Assembly: GCF_004322775.1 (NCBI RefSeq)
Contig: NZ_CP036403.1
Coordinates: forward strand, 434,001 to 498,000
Source of the DNA: Ornithinimicrobium sufpigmenti
GTDB lineage: Bacteria > Actinomycetota > Actinomycetes > Actinomycetales > Dermatophilaceae
Reading direction: 5' to 3'
DNA: 64,000 nucleotides
In this document: one piece after another, positions 37,591 through 46,619 of the stretch
Layout: each line of letters opens with the position of its first letter
Numbering within the stretch: the stretch's first letter is position 1
Position numbers and translations under genes: made by a program
Notes under the pieces: generated by a model
What the model saw: the letters and a program-made list of their open reading frames with translations, nothing else
Database searches by the model: none
What the model was told of the DNA's origin: nothing

Positions 37591-38501
37591 TGGAGACGAT
37601 CATCAGCGTGCAGCACGCACGCAGGACCTTCGGCCAGGTCGTCGCCCTCGACGACGTCAGCCTGGAGGTGGGGGCCGGCGAGCTGGTCGGCCTGCTCGGG
37701 CCCAACGGCGCCGGCAAGACGACGCTGCTCTCGCTGGTCAACGGCCAGCGCCGCCCGGACTCCGGCAGCGTGCGCATCTTCGGCGCCGACCCCCGGAACC
37801 CCGCCGCGCGGCTGTCGCTCGGGACGACGCCTCAGGAGACGGGCCTGCCTCCCACCCTCAAGGTGGGCGAGGTGGTCGACTTCGTCGCCGGGCACTACGC
37901 CGACCCGATGAGCCGGACCGAGGCGCTGCAGCGCTTCGAGCTCACCGGGCTCGTCGACCGCCAGACCGGTGGTCTGTCCGGCGGGCAGAAGCGGCGGCTG
38001 GCCGTGGCGCTCTCGCTCGTCGGCCGCCCCCGCCTGGTGCTGCTCGACGAGCCGACGACCGGCCTGGACGTCGAGGCGCGCCGGGGGCTGTGGCAGGCGC
38101 TACGGGACTACCACGCCGACGGCGCGACGATCGTGCTCACCAGCCACTACCTGGAGGAGGTCGAGGCGCTGGCCGAGCGCGTCGTCGTCATCGGCGAGGG
38201 ACGGGTGCTCGTCGACGGCGCCATCGGCGAGGTGCTCGCCCAGGTGAACGTCCGCCGGGTGTCGTTGCAGACCGACGCTCCTCGCGAGCAGCTCGCCGCA
38301 CTGCCGGGCGTCACCGAGGTCACCGACGAGGGGGCCGTCCGGCGGCTGCTGACCAGTGACTCCGACGCCCTCGTCCGAGCCCTGGTCCAGGACCTGATCC
38401 CCTACCGCGGGCTGGAGGTGCGCGGCGTCTCGCTGGAGGAGGCGTTCCTCGCCCTGACCGGTGACGCGGCCAGCACGACCGACAAGGAGATGGCGGTATG
38501 A
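37587..38501 (+). CDS. ABC transporter ATP-binding protein (drug/lipid exporter type)
   Basis: A 304-residue ATPase. Walker A is GPNGAGKTTLLS, the Q loop is TPQETGLPPT, the signature is LSGGQKRRLAVAL, Walker B is [12 protein letters not shown], and the switch His is in TSHYLEE. A C-terminal tail of about 90 residues (QTDAPREQLAALPGV...EEAFLALTGD) is typical of the DrrA/CcmA class of exporters. It works with the permease encoded next. ATG at 37587 overlaps the regulator stop; a second ATG follows immediately. Confidence 0.94.
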   Translation: MMETIISVQHARRTFGQVVALDDVSLEVGAGELVGLLGPNGAGKTTLLSLVNGQRRPDSGSVRIFGADPRNPAARLSLGTTPQETGLPPTLKVGEVVDFVAGHYADPMSRTEALQRFELTGLVDRQTGGLSGGQKRRLAVALSLVGRPRLVLLDEPTTGLDVEARRGLWQALRDYHADGATIVLTSHYLEEVEALAERVVVIGEGRVLVDGAIGEVLAQVNVRRVSLQTDAPREQLAALPGVTEVTDEGAVRRLLTSDSDALVRALVQDLIPYRGLEVRGVSLEEAFLALTGDAASTTDKEMAV

Positions 38502-39280
38502 CCAGCACCACGGCACCGACCCGGGCGCCGGGGCCCCTGCGGCTCGTCTGGCTGCATACCCGGTTCAACGTCCTGGAGACGGTCCGCATCCCGATCGCCG
38601 TCATCGGCAACCTGCTGTTCCCGAGCCTGGCGATGGTCTTCTTCGTCGTGCCCAGCCCGCAGGTCGCCGCCGACCCGACCGCCGCCACCACCGCGGTCGG
38701 GCAGCTGGCGTTGTTCGCCGTCATCTCGGCCTACCTCTTCACCTTCGGCACCGGTGTGGCCGAGGACCGCGCCCTGCCCTTCGACGGGTATGTCCGCACG
38801 CTGCCCGCCGGCGTCCTGCCGCGCCTGGCCGGCCGGGTGGCGACCGGCGTCCTCTTCGCGCTCACGGCGCTGGTCCCCCTCATCCTGCTGGGCTGGTTGC
38901 TCACCGAGGCACGGGTGACGGCCACCACCCTGCTCCTGGGCGTCGTGGTGCTGCTCGCCACCGCGCTGCCCTTCCTCATGCTGGGCCTGGCCATCGGCTA
39001 CCGGATGAGCAACAAGGCGGCGATCGCCGTCGTCCAGGTCGTGCTCTTCCCGCTCGCCTTCGCCGGCGGCCTGTTCCTGCCTCCCCAGACGTTCCCCGAC
39101 TGGCTCGAGACGCTGTCCCGGGCACTGCCCAGCCGGGCCGGGCGGGACCTGCTCGTCGAGGCGCTCACGGGCGTAGGCGCCTACCCGCTCGCGCTCCCGG
39201 TGCTCGTGGCCTGGGGCGTGCTGTTCACCGCGCTCGCGGTGCTGGCCTACCGGCGCGACGAGGGGCGTCGCTTCCGCTGA
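38498..39280 (+). CDS. ABC-2 type exporter permease
   Basis: A 260-residue membrane protein with six predicted segments. The N-terminal cytoplasmic helix LVWLHTRFNVLETVRIPIAV, central LPRLAGRVATGVLFALTALV and the FPLAFAGGLFLPPQTFPDWL motif are characteristic of ABC-2 permeases. With the preceding ATPase it forms a DrrAB-like exporter; the substrate is unknown. The ATG overlaps the ATPase stop (ATGA). A strong hairpin at 39347-39375 ends the operon. Confidence 0.92.
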   Translation: MTSTTAPTRAPGPLRLVWLHTRFNVLETVRIPIAVIGNLLFPSLAMVFFVVPSPQVAADPTAATTAVGQLALFAVISAYLFTFGTGVAEDRALPFDGYVRTLPAGVLPRLAGRVATGVLFALTALVPLILLGWLLTEARVTATTLLLGVVVLLATALPFLMLGLAIGYRMSNKAAIAVVQVVLFPLAFAGGLFLPPQTFPDWLETLSRALPSRAGRDLLVEALTGVGAYPLALPVLVAWGVLFTALAVLAYRRDEGRRFR

Positions 39281-39346
39281 GCGGCCCCGGGTCCGGGTCG
39301 AGCACCTCCCCTCGGTGGTCGAGGCCTAACGGCTCCGACACGCACG

Positions 39347-39375
39347 AGCGCCCCAGGTCGTCGGCCTGGGGCGCT
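39347..39375. terminator. Bidirectional hairpin after ABC operon
   Basis: A perfect 11-bp stem AGCGCCCCAGG / CCTGGGGCGCT with a seven-base loop sits between the convergent ABC permease and DUF3352 genes. Confidence 0.87.
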
Positions 39376-39406
39376 GTCGTCCGTGCTCAGCGCAGACGCC
39401 GACCGG

Positions 39407-40930
39407 TCACTCCGGGTCGGCGATGAAGCGGACGGTGAAGTGCCCGTCGCTGTCGCTCTCGTTGGTGCCCGACATCCCGACCGCGCCCAGCTGCTCCAAC
39501 GCGGAGCGGGTGTTGGCGTCGGTGACCTCCGGCAGGTAGTACTGCTCGAAGGGGTTGACGTTGACGAAGAGCACCATCTGGGCGTTGTCGGCGTCGGCCA
39601 CGGCCGCGGTGAAGAGGTCGCTCTCGCCCAGGGTCTCGCCGGAGCCTTCCGCCAGGGTGTCGACGTAGCCCTGGTCCACGCCCAGGGTCAGCACGCCGTC
39701 GTCCTCGCGCAGGGCCAGCACGCCCGCACCCAGCCCGTTCTCGGTGAGCATGGTCTGCAGCCGCTCGGTGTCCGTCGCCGCGCGGTAGCCGATCGGCAGG
39801 GCCGGCATCCCGCTGTCCGTGGGGCTGACGTTCATGAAGGCCTCGACGATGTCGGAGCCGGCGGAGAGCGCCATCGAGTCACCCAGGACCATCTTGATGT
39901 CGTCCGGCAGGGAGAAGCCCGCCGCGGCGGCCTCCTGGGTGATGTCGGCGACCTCCTCAGGGCTCTGCTCCGCGTAGTAGTCCCAGGCCGACTGGATCAT
40001 CGCCGCGCCGTTCTCCAGGGAGAGAGCCACTGCGGTGTCCGCCGGCAGCTGGGTGACCAGGGAGTCGACGTCGCTGTTCTCGGGGATCGCCACGCCCTCG
40101 GCGCCGCGGGTGACGCCGTGCAGCTCGATCGCGTCGGGCGTCATCCGCACGGTGGCGGCCGTACGGCCGGCCACCTCGGGCATCTCGGAGTCGACCATGT
40201 CCCCGGTCATCGCCATGGCCGGGTTGGCACCCGCGACCAGCATGTCGTCCAGCTCGGCGGTGTCGGCCCAGAACGCCATGATCCCCGCCTCGCCCAGGTC
40301 GTCCATGTCGGAGGCGAAGGTCTCGTTCTCGGCCAGGGTGCCCTCGGCGATGGCCGCCTGGACGGTCTGCTGCGCGTCCTGCTCGGTGAAGAGGACGTAG
40401 TCGCTCTCCAGCCAGTACGCCACGTCGGCCTCGTTCTGCGCGTGCTCGTCGAAGAACGCCAGGGCGGCGTCCCCGTCCTGCACCTGCAGCGCGATCGTCA
40501 CCAGGGGGTCCTCGCCCTCGCCCTGGGGCAGCAGGGCGAGGCCGGCGCGGTCACCCAGCCAGGGCTCGATGTCGGTCTCGAAGTCGATGTCCTCCCCGCC
40601 GTCGAGCTCGTCGCGGAGCTGGTTCCAGGCCCACTCGCGCCACTGGCCCTCGCTGAACTGCTCGCGCAGCTCGGGGTCCAGACCCTGGAAGAAGCGCACC
40701 GCGGAGATCTTCTGGCCCGCCTCGGGGTCCAGGTCGACCTGCGCGTACATGGCGGCGCCACCGGGCAGGACGCTGGCCGGCCGGTCCCCGCCGCCGCCCA
40801 GCATGGTGACGGCGTAGGCGCCGCCGCTGATCAGGACGGCGGCGGCCACGCCACCGCCGATCAGCAGCCACGGCTTCTTGCCACGGCTCTCGGCGAGGTC
40901 TCCGCCGGGGTTCTCGGTCACAGTCGTCAT
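39407..40930 (-). CDS. DUF3352 membrane-anchored protein
   Basis: A 507-residue protein with one membrane segment (KKPWLLIGGGVAAAVLISGG, residues 18-37) and a large, acidic extracellular domain of the DUF3352 type (ASVLPGGAAMYAQVDLDPEA, WLGDRAGLALLP, LPADTAVALSLENGA). Its function is not known; family members are abundant in cell envelopes of actinobacteria. Topology is probably N-terminus in, C-terminus out. ATG at 40930 follows AAGGGGAAACC. About 215 bases upstream, before ppa, hold no gene I can support. Confidence 0.85.
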   Translation of the reverse strand: MTTVTENPGGDLAESRGKKPWLLIGGGVAAAVLISGGAYAVTMLGGGGDRPASVLPGGAAMYAQVDLDPEAGQKISAVRFFQGLDPELREQFSEGQWREWAWNQLRDELDGGEDIDFETDIEPWLGDRAGLALLPQGEGEDPLVTIALQVQDGDAALAFFDEHAQNEADVAYWLESDYVLFTEQDAQQTVQAAIAEGTLAENETFASDMDDLGEAGIMAFWADTAELDDMLVAGANPAMAMTGDMVDSEMPEVAGRTAATVRMTPDAIELHGVTRGAEGVAIPENSDVDSLVTQLPADTAVALSLENGAAMIQSAWDYYAEQSPEEVADITQEAAAAGFSLPDDIKMVLGDSMALSAGSDIVEAFMNVSPTDSGMPALPIGYRAATDTERLQTMLTENGLGAGVLALREDDGVLTLGVDQGYVDTLAEGSGETLGESDLFTAAVADADNAQMVLFVNVNPFEQYYLPEVTDANTRSALEQLGAVGMSGTNESDSDGHFTVRFIADPE

Positions 40931-41146
40931 GGTTTCCCCTTGGTCTCGTGCGGGCCGGTGCCCACGCCTCTGGAGCGCCGCGCCTCGCGGTACACCCCCG
41001 CCCCATGCTAGTGCGTGCGGCTGGTCGACATGACTAGTCGCGACGGCTAGGCCGTGCGGTGGTCCCCGTGGGGAGCAGCGGTCCTACGACGGCGGTCCGC
41101 TCGCCCCGGTTCCCGACGTCTTTCCCGGCAGGGTCGGGGATGGTGG

Positions 41147-41668
41147 TCAGTCGTGCTGCGGCAGCGGCCAGCGCGCGGTGGACAGACCTGCGTCCTTCGC
41201 CCGCTGGACGGCCTCGTGGTAGACGCGCTCGGCGTCCTCCTTGCCGGCCCAGTGCGCGCCCTCGACCGACTTGCCCGGCTCCAGGTCCTTGTAGACCTCG
41301 AAGAAGTGCTGGATCTCCAGCCGGGTGTGGGTGCCGATGTCGTCGAGGTCCTGGATGGCCAGCTTGCGCGGGTCCTCCGCCGGGACGCAGATGATCTTGT
41401 CGTCGCCGCCGGCCTCGTCGCGCATGTGGAACATCCCGATCGGGCGCGCGGCCACCAGGCAGCCGGGCCACGTCGGCTCGTCGAGCAGCACCAGCGCGTC
41501 CAGCGGGTCACCGTCCTCGCCCAGGGTGTCCTCGATGTAGCCGTAGTCCGCGGGGTAGCGCGTCGCGGTGAACAGCATGCGGTCCAGCCGGATGCGACCG
41601 GTGGCGTGGTCCACCTCATACTTGTTCCGGCTGCCCTGCGGGATCTCGATCGTGACGTCGAACTGCAT
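41147..41668 (-). CDS. ppa: Inorganic pyrophosphatase (family I)
   Basis: A 173-residue soluble enzyme that drives biosynthesis by splitting pyrophosphate. Active-site parts include [44 protein letters not shown] and GDDKIICVP, with the Asp residues that bind Mg2+. It follows the size of M. tuberculosis Ppa (Rv3628). The cell therefore has both a soluble and a membrane (hppA) pyrophosphatase. It is divergent from dacB with 92 bases between starts, the same pairing as in mycobacteria. Confidence 0.96.
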   Translation of the reverse strand: MQFDVTIEIPQGSRNKYEVDHATGRIRLDRMLFTATRYPADYGYIEDTLGEDGDPLDALVLLDEPTWPGCLVAARPIGMFHMRDEAGGDDKIICVPAEDPRKLAIQDLDDIGTHTRLEIQHFFEVYKDLEPGKSVEGAHWAGKEDAERVYHEAVQRAKDAGLSTARWPLPQHD

Positions 41669-41760
41669 CGGTGCTCTCTTATCTGTTGCACGGGGAACGG
41701 CTTAGGCTCGGACCCCAGTGTCCCTCATCGTGGGGCGCGGGTGCCATCTGGAGGTCAAGG

Positions 41761-43284
41761 ATGAGGTATGCGGTCACCTCCGCCGTCGTCGGCGCCCTCC
41801 TGCTCGGGGCCGTCCAGGGGGGTGGGGCGGCCGCCTCGACCGACGCAGAGACGACCGAGCCTGTCGTCTCCACCCATGAGCCGGCAGCCACTGGGACCGA
41901 CCCCGCGGAGACCACCACGGCCGACGCGCGTCCCCGCCCCAACGCCTTCCTCGACCCGCTCGGGGACGTGCGCGCAGCCCCGGTCCCCGAGCGGGGGCCG
42001 CTGGCGCTGCAGATCGCCGAGGAGCTGGACAGCCGTTGGCTGGGCCCCAGCAACCGCCGCAGCATCGCGATCCGCGACGCGCTCACGGGTGAGAGCCTGG
42101 CTGACCGGCACTCCGGACGACCGGTGACACCGGCCTCCACCACCAAGCTGCTCTCGGCCGCGGCCATCGTCTCCGCGCTGGACCCGGCCACCACCTTCAC
42201 CACGCGCGTGGTGACGGGGGAGCGACCGGGAGAGGTCGTCCTCGTGGCCGGCGGTGACATGCTCCTCGCCGACGGCGAGGGTGACCCGGAGGCCGTGGCC
42301 GGGCACGCGGGCATCGGCGACCTCGCGGCGCAGACCGCCGCCGCCCTGCGCGCAGGAGAGAACGTTGCCGACGGCGCGGCGAGCACCGCCAGCGCCGAGG
42401 CCGGCACCGGCGGTCCGGTCACGGTGAGCCTGGACCTCTCCCACGTGTCCGGCCCGCACGTGATGCCGACCTGGAGCGACCACTGGGTCGACGAGGGCTG
42501 GACCGGGCGGATCGTGCAGCTCGGCCGCGCCGGGGACAGGGCACTGCCGTACGACCCCTCCCCGCGCGAGCCGGAGCAGGAGGTGGCCCGCGTCTTCCGT
42601 GAGGCGCTGGCCGGGCAGGGTCTCGACGTCACCGGGGCCGGCGGCTCCGACGGCGAGAGCGTGCGTGCCGAGGTGGTGACCGCGCCGGCGGCGGCCGTCG
42701 AGCTCGCCGCCGTCGAGTCCGCCGCCCTGCGTGATGTGCTGGCACTGGCGTCCGCCACCAGCGACAACGCGATGTTCGAGCAGCTGGCCCGCCAGGCGGC
42801 GGTCGCCGCCGGCCGGAGCCCCGACCAGGAGTCGGTGATGGCCTGGGTCCGGGAGACGATGACCGAGGACCTGGGCCTTGACCTCACCGGGATGCGGATC
42901 GCGGACGCCAGCGGGCTCTCCGACGGCACCCTGCTGTCGATGGAGGTGGTGGCCGAGGTGCTCGTCGCGGCTGCGGACGGTTCGCACCCCCACCTGCAGG
43001 AGGTGCTGGCCGCTGGCGGTCTGCCCATCGCCGGCTACACCGGGACCCTCGGCAACGGCATGCGCTTCCACCTGCCCGTGCACGCGCCAGCCGTCGGCAA
43101 CGCCAGGGCCAAGACCGGGACCCTCCCGGGCGTGACGGCGCTCGCCGGCACCGTGGTCACCGCGGACGGCAGGCTGCTGGCCTTCGCCGTCGCGGCCGAC
43201 GACATCGAGTCCGGCTCGGCCGCCCTGGAGGCGGCGTCCGTGCTCGACGAGATCGTGGCCGAGCTCGCCCGCTGCGGCTGCTGA
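41761..43284 (+). CDS. dacB: D-alanyl-D-alanine carboxypeptidase (PBP4/DacB type)
   Basis: A 507-residue exported enzyme that trims or opens peptidoglycan peptides. A signal segment MRYAVTSAVVGALLLGAVQG leads to a Thr/Pro/Ala-rich linker, then the three penicillin-recognition motifs: PASTTKLLSA (Ser-x-x-Lys), SATSDNAMFE (SxN) and RAKTGTLPGV (KTG). The sequence between the first two is long, as in class C PBPs with inserted domains. ATG at 41761 follows TGGAGG; TAGGCT at 41702-41707 may be its -10. It corresponds to Rv3627c. Confidence 0.94.
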   Translation: MRYAVTSAVVGALLLGAVQGGGAAASTDAETTEPVVSTHEPAATGTDPAETTTADARPRPNAFLDPLGDVRAAPVPERGPLALQIAEELDSRWLGPSNRRSIAIRDALTGESLADRHSGRPVTPASTTKLLSAAAIVSALDPATTFTTRVVTGERPGEVVLVAGGDMLLADGEGDPEAVAGHAGIGDLAAQTAAALRAGENVADGAASTASAEAGTGGPVTVSLDLSHVSGPHVMPTWSDHWVDEGWTGRIVQLGRAGDRALPYDPSPREPEQEVARVFREALAGQGLDVTGAGGSDGESVRAEVVTAPAAAVELAAVESAALRDVLALASATSDNAMFEQLARQAAVAAGRSPDQESVMAWVRETMTEDLGLDLTGMRIADASGLSDGTLLSMEVVAEVLVAAADGSHPHLQEVLAAGGLPIAGYTGTLGNGMRFHLPVHAPAVGNARAKTGTLPGVTALAGTVVTADGRLLAFAVAADDIESGSAALEAASVLDEIVAELARCGC

Positions 43285-43296
43285 CGCCCGCGAGCA

Positions 43297-43330
43297 GCGC
43301 TTGCTGCCCCGCCGCGCTTGCTGCCCCGCC
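43297..43330. repeat. 17-bp tandem duplication after dacB
   Basis: Two identical 17-base units, GCGCTTGCTGCCCCGCC, at 43297-43313 and 43314-43330, lie between dacB and the metalloprotease promoter. Confidence 0.88.
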
Positions 43331-43373
43331 GCCCGAGTCGCCAGCCGGTGGCGGCACGACATACCGTCGAGAG

Positions 43374-44531
43374 ATGACCGAACCCACGCCGAGCCCCACC
43401 GCGACCTCCACGGAGACCTCCGTCCGCCCCGAGCCCACGGACGTGTCCGGCAGCGCGCTGGTCGACTGGGACTTCGCCGGGGCCGCGGCCAGCCGGCTGG
43501 CCCCTCCCGGACCCAAGGCGGACCGTCGGGAGATCACCCAGCTCGTGGCGGAGCTGCGGCAGGCGGGGGAGCGTGCGGTGGACCTGGTGGCTCGGACCGC
43601 ACGCCTGGAGACTCCGCCCGGGGCGCCACCGGCGCTGGTGGTGGACCGGGCCGGGTGGATCCGGACCAACGCTGCGTCGATGGGAGCCATGCTCGCCCCG
43701 GTCCTGGACGACGTGGTGGCGCGCAAGCGGGCGGCTGACCGGGAGAGGGCCGAGCGGGCCGGTCGCACGCTGCCCGACCTGGGCTCCGCCTCGCAGGCCA
43801 TCTCGGGCAAGGTCACCGGCACCGAGGTGGCTGGGATCCTGTCCTGGGTCTCGACCAAGGTGCTGGGGCAGTACGACCTCGCGCCGCAGGGGACGCCCCG
43901 GCTGCTGTTCGTCGCGCCGAACATCCTGGCGGCCGAGCGCGAGCTCAAGGTGAACCCGTCGGACTTCCGGCTGTGGGTCGCGCTGCACGAGGAGACCCAC
44001 CGGGTGCAGTTCACCGCGGTGCCGTGGCTGCGTGAGCACCTGATCGCCGAGGCGCGCTCGATGGGCAGCCAGGTGCTGCCCGAGCCGGAGAACATGGGTC
44101 AGCGGATGAGCGAGATCGTCAGCAGGCTGCCCGGCGTCCTGCGGGGCGAGGAGGACATCACCCAGATCGTCGCCACGCCGGAGCAGCGGGCCCGGCTGGC
44201 CGAGGTCACCGCGGTGATGTCGCTGCTGGAGGGCCACGCCGACGTGATCATGGACGAGGTCGGGCCCAGCGTGATCCCCAGCGTCAAGGAGATCCGCCGC
44301 AAGTTCACCCAGCGTCGCAAGGGCGCGGGGAACGTCGACAAGATGCTGCGCCGGCTGCTGGGGATGGACGCCAAGATGCGGCAGTACCACGACGGTGCCA
44401 TCTTCGTCCGCACGGTCATCGACGCCGTGGGCTTCGACGGCTTCAACGCGGTCTGGAGCTCCCCCGACACCCTGCCCCGTGCTGCCGAGATCCCCGACCC
44501 CCAGGCCTGGGTCGACCGCGTCCACGGCTGA
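43374..44531 (+). CDS. Zinc-dependent metalloprotease-like protein (DUF2342)
   Basis: A 385-residue protein of the DUF2342/coenzyme F420 biosynthesis-associated family, homologous to Rv3626c by order. A metal-binding helix reads LWVALHEETHRVQF (HExxH, near residue 205), and a second conserved stretch is SLLEGHADVIMDEVG. No signal peptide is visible, so it is probably cytoplasmic. The substrate is not known. ATG at 43374 follows TACCGT (43362-43367) by six bases, a leaderless layout. Its stop codon touches the first unit of a 22-bp repeat array. Confidence 0.88.
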   Translation: MTEPTPSPTATSTETSVRPEPTDVSGSALVDWDFAGAAASRLAPPGPKADRREITQLVAELRQAGERAVDLVARTARLETPPGAPPALVVDRAGWIRTNAASMGAMLAPVLDDVVARKRAADRERAERAGRTLPDLGSASQAISGKVTGTEVAGILSWVSTKVLGQYDLAPQGTPRLLFVAPNILAAERELKVNPSDFRLWVALHEETHRVQFTAVPWLREHLIAEARSMGSQVLPEPENMGQRMSEIVSRLPGVLRGEEDITQIVATPEQRARLAEVTAVMSLLEGHADVIMDEVGPSVIPSVKEIRRKFTQRRKGAGNVDKMLRRLLGMDAKMRQYHDGAIFVRTVIDAVGFDGFNAVWSSPDTLPRAAEIPDPQAWVDRVHG

Positions 44532-44641
44532 CCCGACAGAACACGCCACAAGGCCCGACAGAGCACGGCACAAGGCCCGACAGAACACGGCACAAGGCCC
44601 GACAGGACACGTGAAGGGGACTGACAGAGCACGTCCATCAC
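44532..44641. repeat. 22-bp repeat array, five units (minus orientation)
   Basis: Five contiguous 22-base units begin at 44532, 44554, 44576, 44598 and 44620; the core is CCCGACAGAACACG, the complement of the core at 24865 and 45143. The array fills the gap between the metalloprotease stop and the tilS -10 box (44646-44651). Confidence 0.93.
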
Positions 44642-44657
44642 GACCTAGGCTCTGAGC

Positions 44658-45824
44658 ATGCCCGGCCCACCGCCTGCGACCGCCGCCTGCCGTGTGGCCG
44701 TGCGGCGGTGGCTGGCCCAGGAGTCGTTCCCGGCAAGGGCGCTGGTCGTCGTGGGCTGCTCCGGCGGGGCGGACTCCCTCGCCCTCCTCACCGCGGCCGC
44801 TTTCGTGGTCCCTCGGGCCGGGCTACGCGTCGGCGCCGTCATCGTCGACCACGGCCTGCAGGTGGGCTCGAGCGAGGTCGCGGACTCCGCCGCCGCCGTC
44901 GCCCGCAGGCTGCTCCCCGAAGAGGGGCCGGTGGAGGTGGTGGGCGTGCAGGTCGAGCAGACCGGCGCCGGGCCCGAGGCGGACGCACGGCGGGCGAGGT
45001 ATGCCGCGCTCCGCACCACCGCGGACCGGCTGGGCGCCTCAGCTGTGCTCCTGGGCCACACCCTCGACGACCAGGCCGAGCAGGTTCTGCTGGGACTTGC
45101 GCGAGGATCCGGCTCGCGGGCGTTGGCGGGAATGCCCGCATCGCGTGTTCTGTCGGACTCCTCGGCGTGCTCTGTCGGGGCTTCTGACGTGTCCGGTGGC
45201 GGCTTTTCGCGTGTTCTGTCGGGACCTATGACGTGTTCTGTCGGGGATGAGGGCGGGACAGATGGTGAGGGCGGGGATGAGGGTGAGGGCAAAGCAGAGG
45301 GTGAGGGCGGGGACGAGGACTTGGGCGGGGTGGTGCTGGGGCGGCCGCTGCTGGGGGTGAGCAGGGCGCAGACGCGGGCGGCGTGCGCGGAGCTGGGGCT
45401 CACCCCGTGGGAGGACCCGCACAACGAGGAGCCCAGGTTCGCCCGGGTCCGGGCCCGGCGGGCGCTGGCGCAGCTGGAGGAGGACCTCGGCCCGGGTCTG
45501 GCGGCCAACCTGGCCCGCACCGCTTCGCTGCTGCGGGACGACGTCATGGCGCTGGACGAGGCCGCCGAGGCGGCATACCGGGAGCTGGGTGACCAGCCGT
45601 GGCAGGTGGGCCGGCTGGCCGCCCTGCCCCGCGCCGTGCGCACCCGGCTGTGGCGACGCCTGGCGCTGGCAGCCGGGAGCCCCGGCACCGACCTGACCAG
45701 CGCGCACCTGCTCGCGGTCGACGGCCTGGTCACCGCCTGGCGGGGACAGGGACCGCTGCCCCTGCCGGGCGGGGTCCGGGCCTGGCGCCAGGGGGACCGG
45801 GTACGGCTGGAGCGGCCGACGTAG
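44658..45824 (+). CDS. tilS: tRNA(Ile)-lysidine synthetase with repeat-derived insertion
   Basis: A 388-residue enzyme that converts C34 of tRNA-Ile(CAU) to lysidine so that it reads AUA. The PP-loop is VVGCSGGADSLAL, followed by VDHGLQ and GHTLDDQAEQVLLGLARGSG. Between LAGMP and RPLLGVSRAQTRAAC an insertion of about 62 residues (about 162-225) is encoded by five 22-bp repeats and a Gly/Glu/Asp-rich low-complexity stretch; relatives have only a few residues there. The reading frame is intact, so the insertion must be tolerated in a surface loop. ATG at 44658 follows TAGGCT by six bases. It matches Rv3625c. Confidence 0.92.
   Translation: MPGPPPATAACRVAVRRWLAQESFPARALVVVGCSGGADSLALLTAAAFVVPRAGLRVGAVIVDHGLQVGSSEVADSAAAVARRLLPEEGPVEVVGVQVEQTGAGPEADARRARYAALRTTADRLGASAVLLGHTLDDQAEQVLLGLARGSGSRALAGMPASRVLSDSSACSVGASDVSGGGFSRVLSGPMTCSVGDEGGTDGEGGDEGEGKAEGEGGDEDLGGVVLGRPLLGVSRAQTRAACAELGLTPWEDPHNEEPRFARVRARRALAQLEEDLGPGLAANLARTASLLRDDVMALDEAAEAAYRELGDQPWQVGRLAALPRAVRTRLWRRLALAAGSPGTDLTSAHLLAVDGLVTAWRGQGPLPLPGGVRAWRQGDRVRLERPT
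45143..45252. repeat. 22-bp repeat array inside tilS, five units (plus orientation)
   Basis: Five contiguous units begin at 45143, 45165, 45187, 45209 and 45231 with core CGTGTTCTGTCGGG. Since 22 is not a multiple of three, successive units are read in different frames. A purine-rich G/A stretch (45253-45330) follows and completes the in-frame insertion. Confidence 0.93.
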
Positions 45825-45895
45825 TTGAATGGGCCGATGACGGGCGGCCCGCGCCCGCGCACCGACCCGCCCCCGACCTGTTGAGGAGCCCGCGC

Positions 45896-46447
<552 letters not shown>

Positions 46448-46524
46448 GTGCGACCGTGAGCACGACCGTGCGCCCGCGCTCGCGCCGGGCCCCCGCCGAG
46501 GCGGCGGCGCGGAACAAGCGGGGT

Positions 46525-46546
46525 CCTGCCGCACGTTGTCGGCAGG
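46525..46546 (+). terminator. Weak hairpin between hpt and ftsH
   Basis: CCTGCCG (46525-46531) pairs with CGGCAGG (46540-46546). It is short and has no T-run, so it may attenuate rather than end transcription. Confidence 0.4.
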
Positions 46547-46619
46547 AGATGTGTCAACCTTCAGCACGACGGACCAGGAGGACCGGGTCGGCGCCTGACG
46601 CCGGCCCGAACGCGCCAGC

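Noticed and set aside
44532..45252. CRISPR array
   Set aside because: The 22-bp units are directly contiguous without spacers and no cas genes are present.
45253..45330. Frameshift in tilS at the G/A-rich stretch
   Set aside because: The frame stays open and re-enters the conserved RPLLGVSRAQT segment, so the insertion length is compatible with a functional product.
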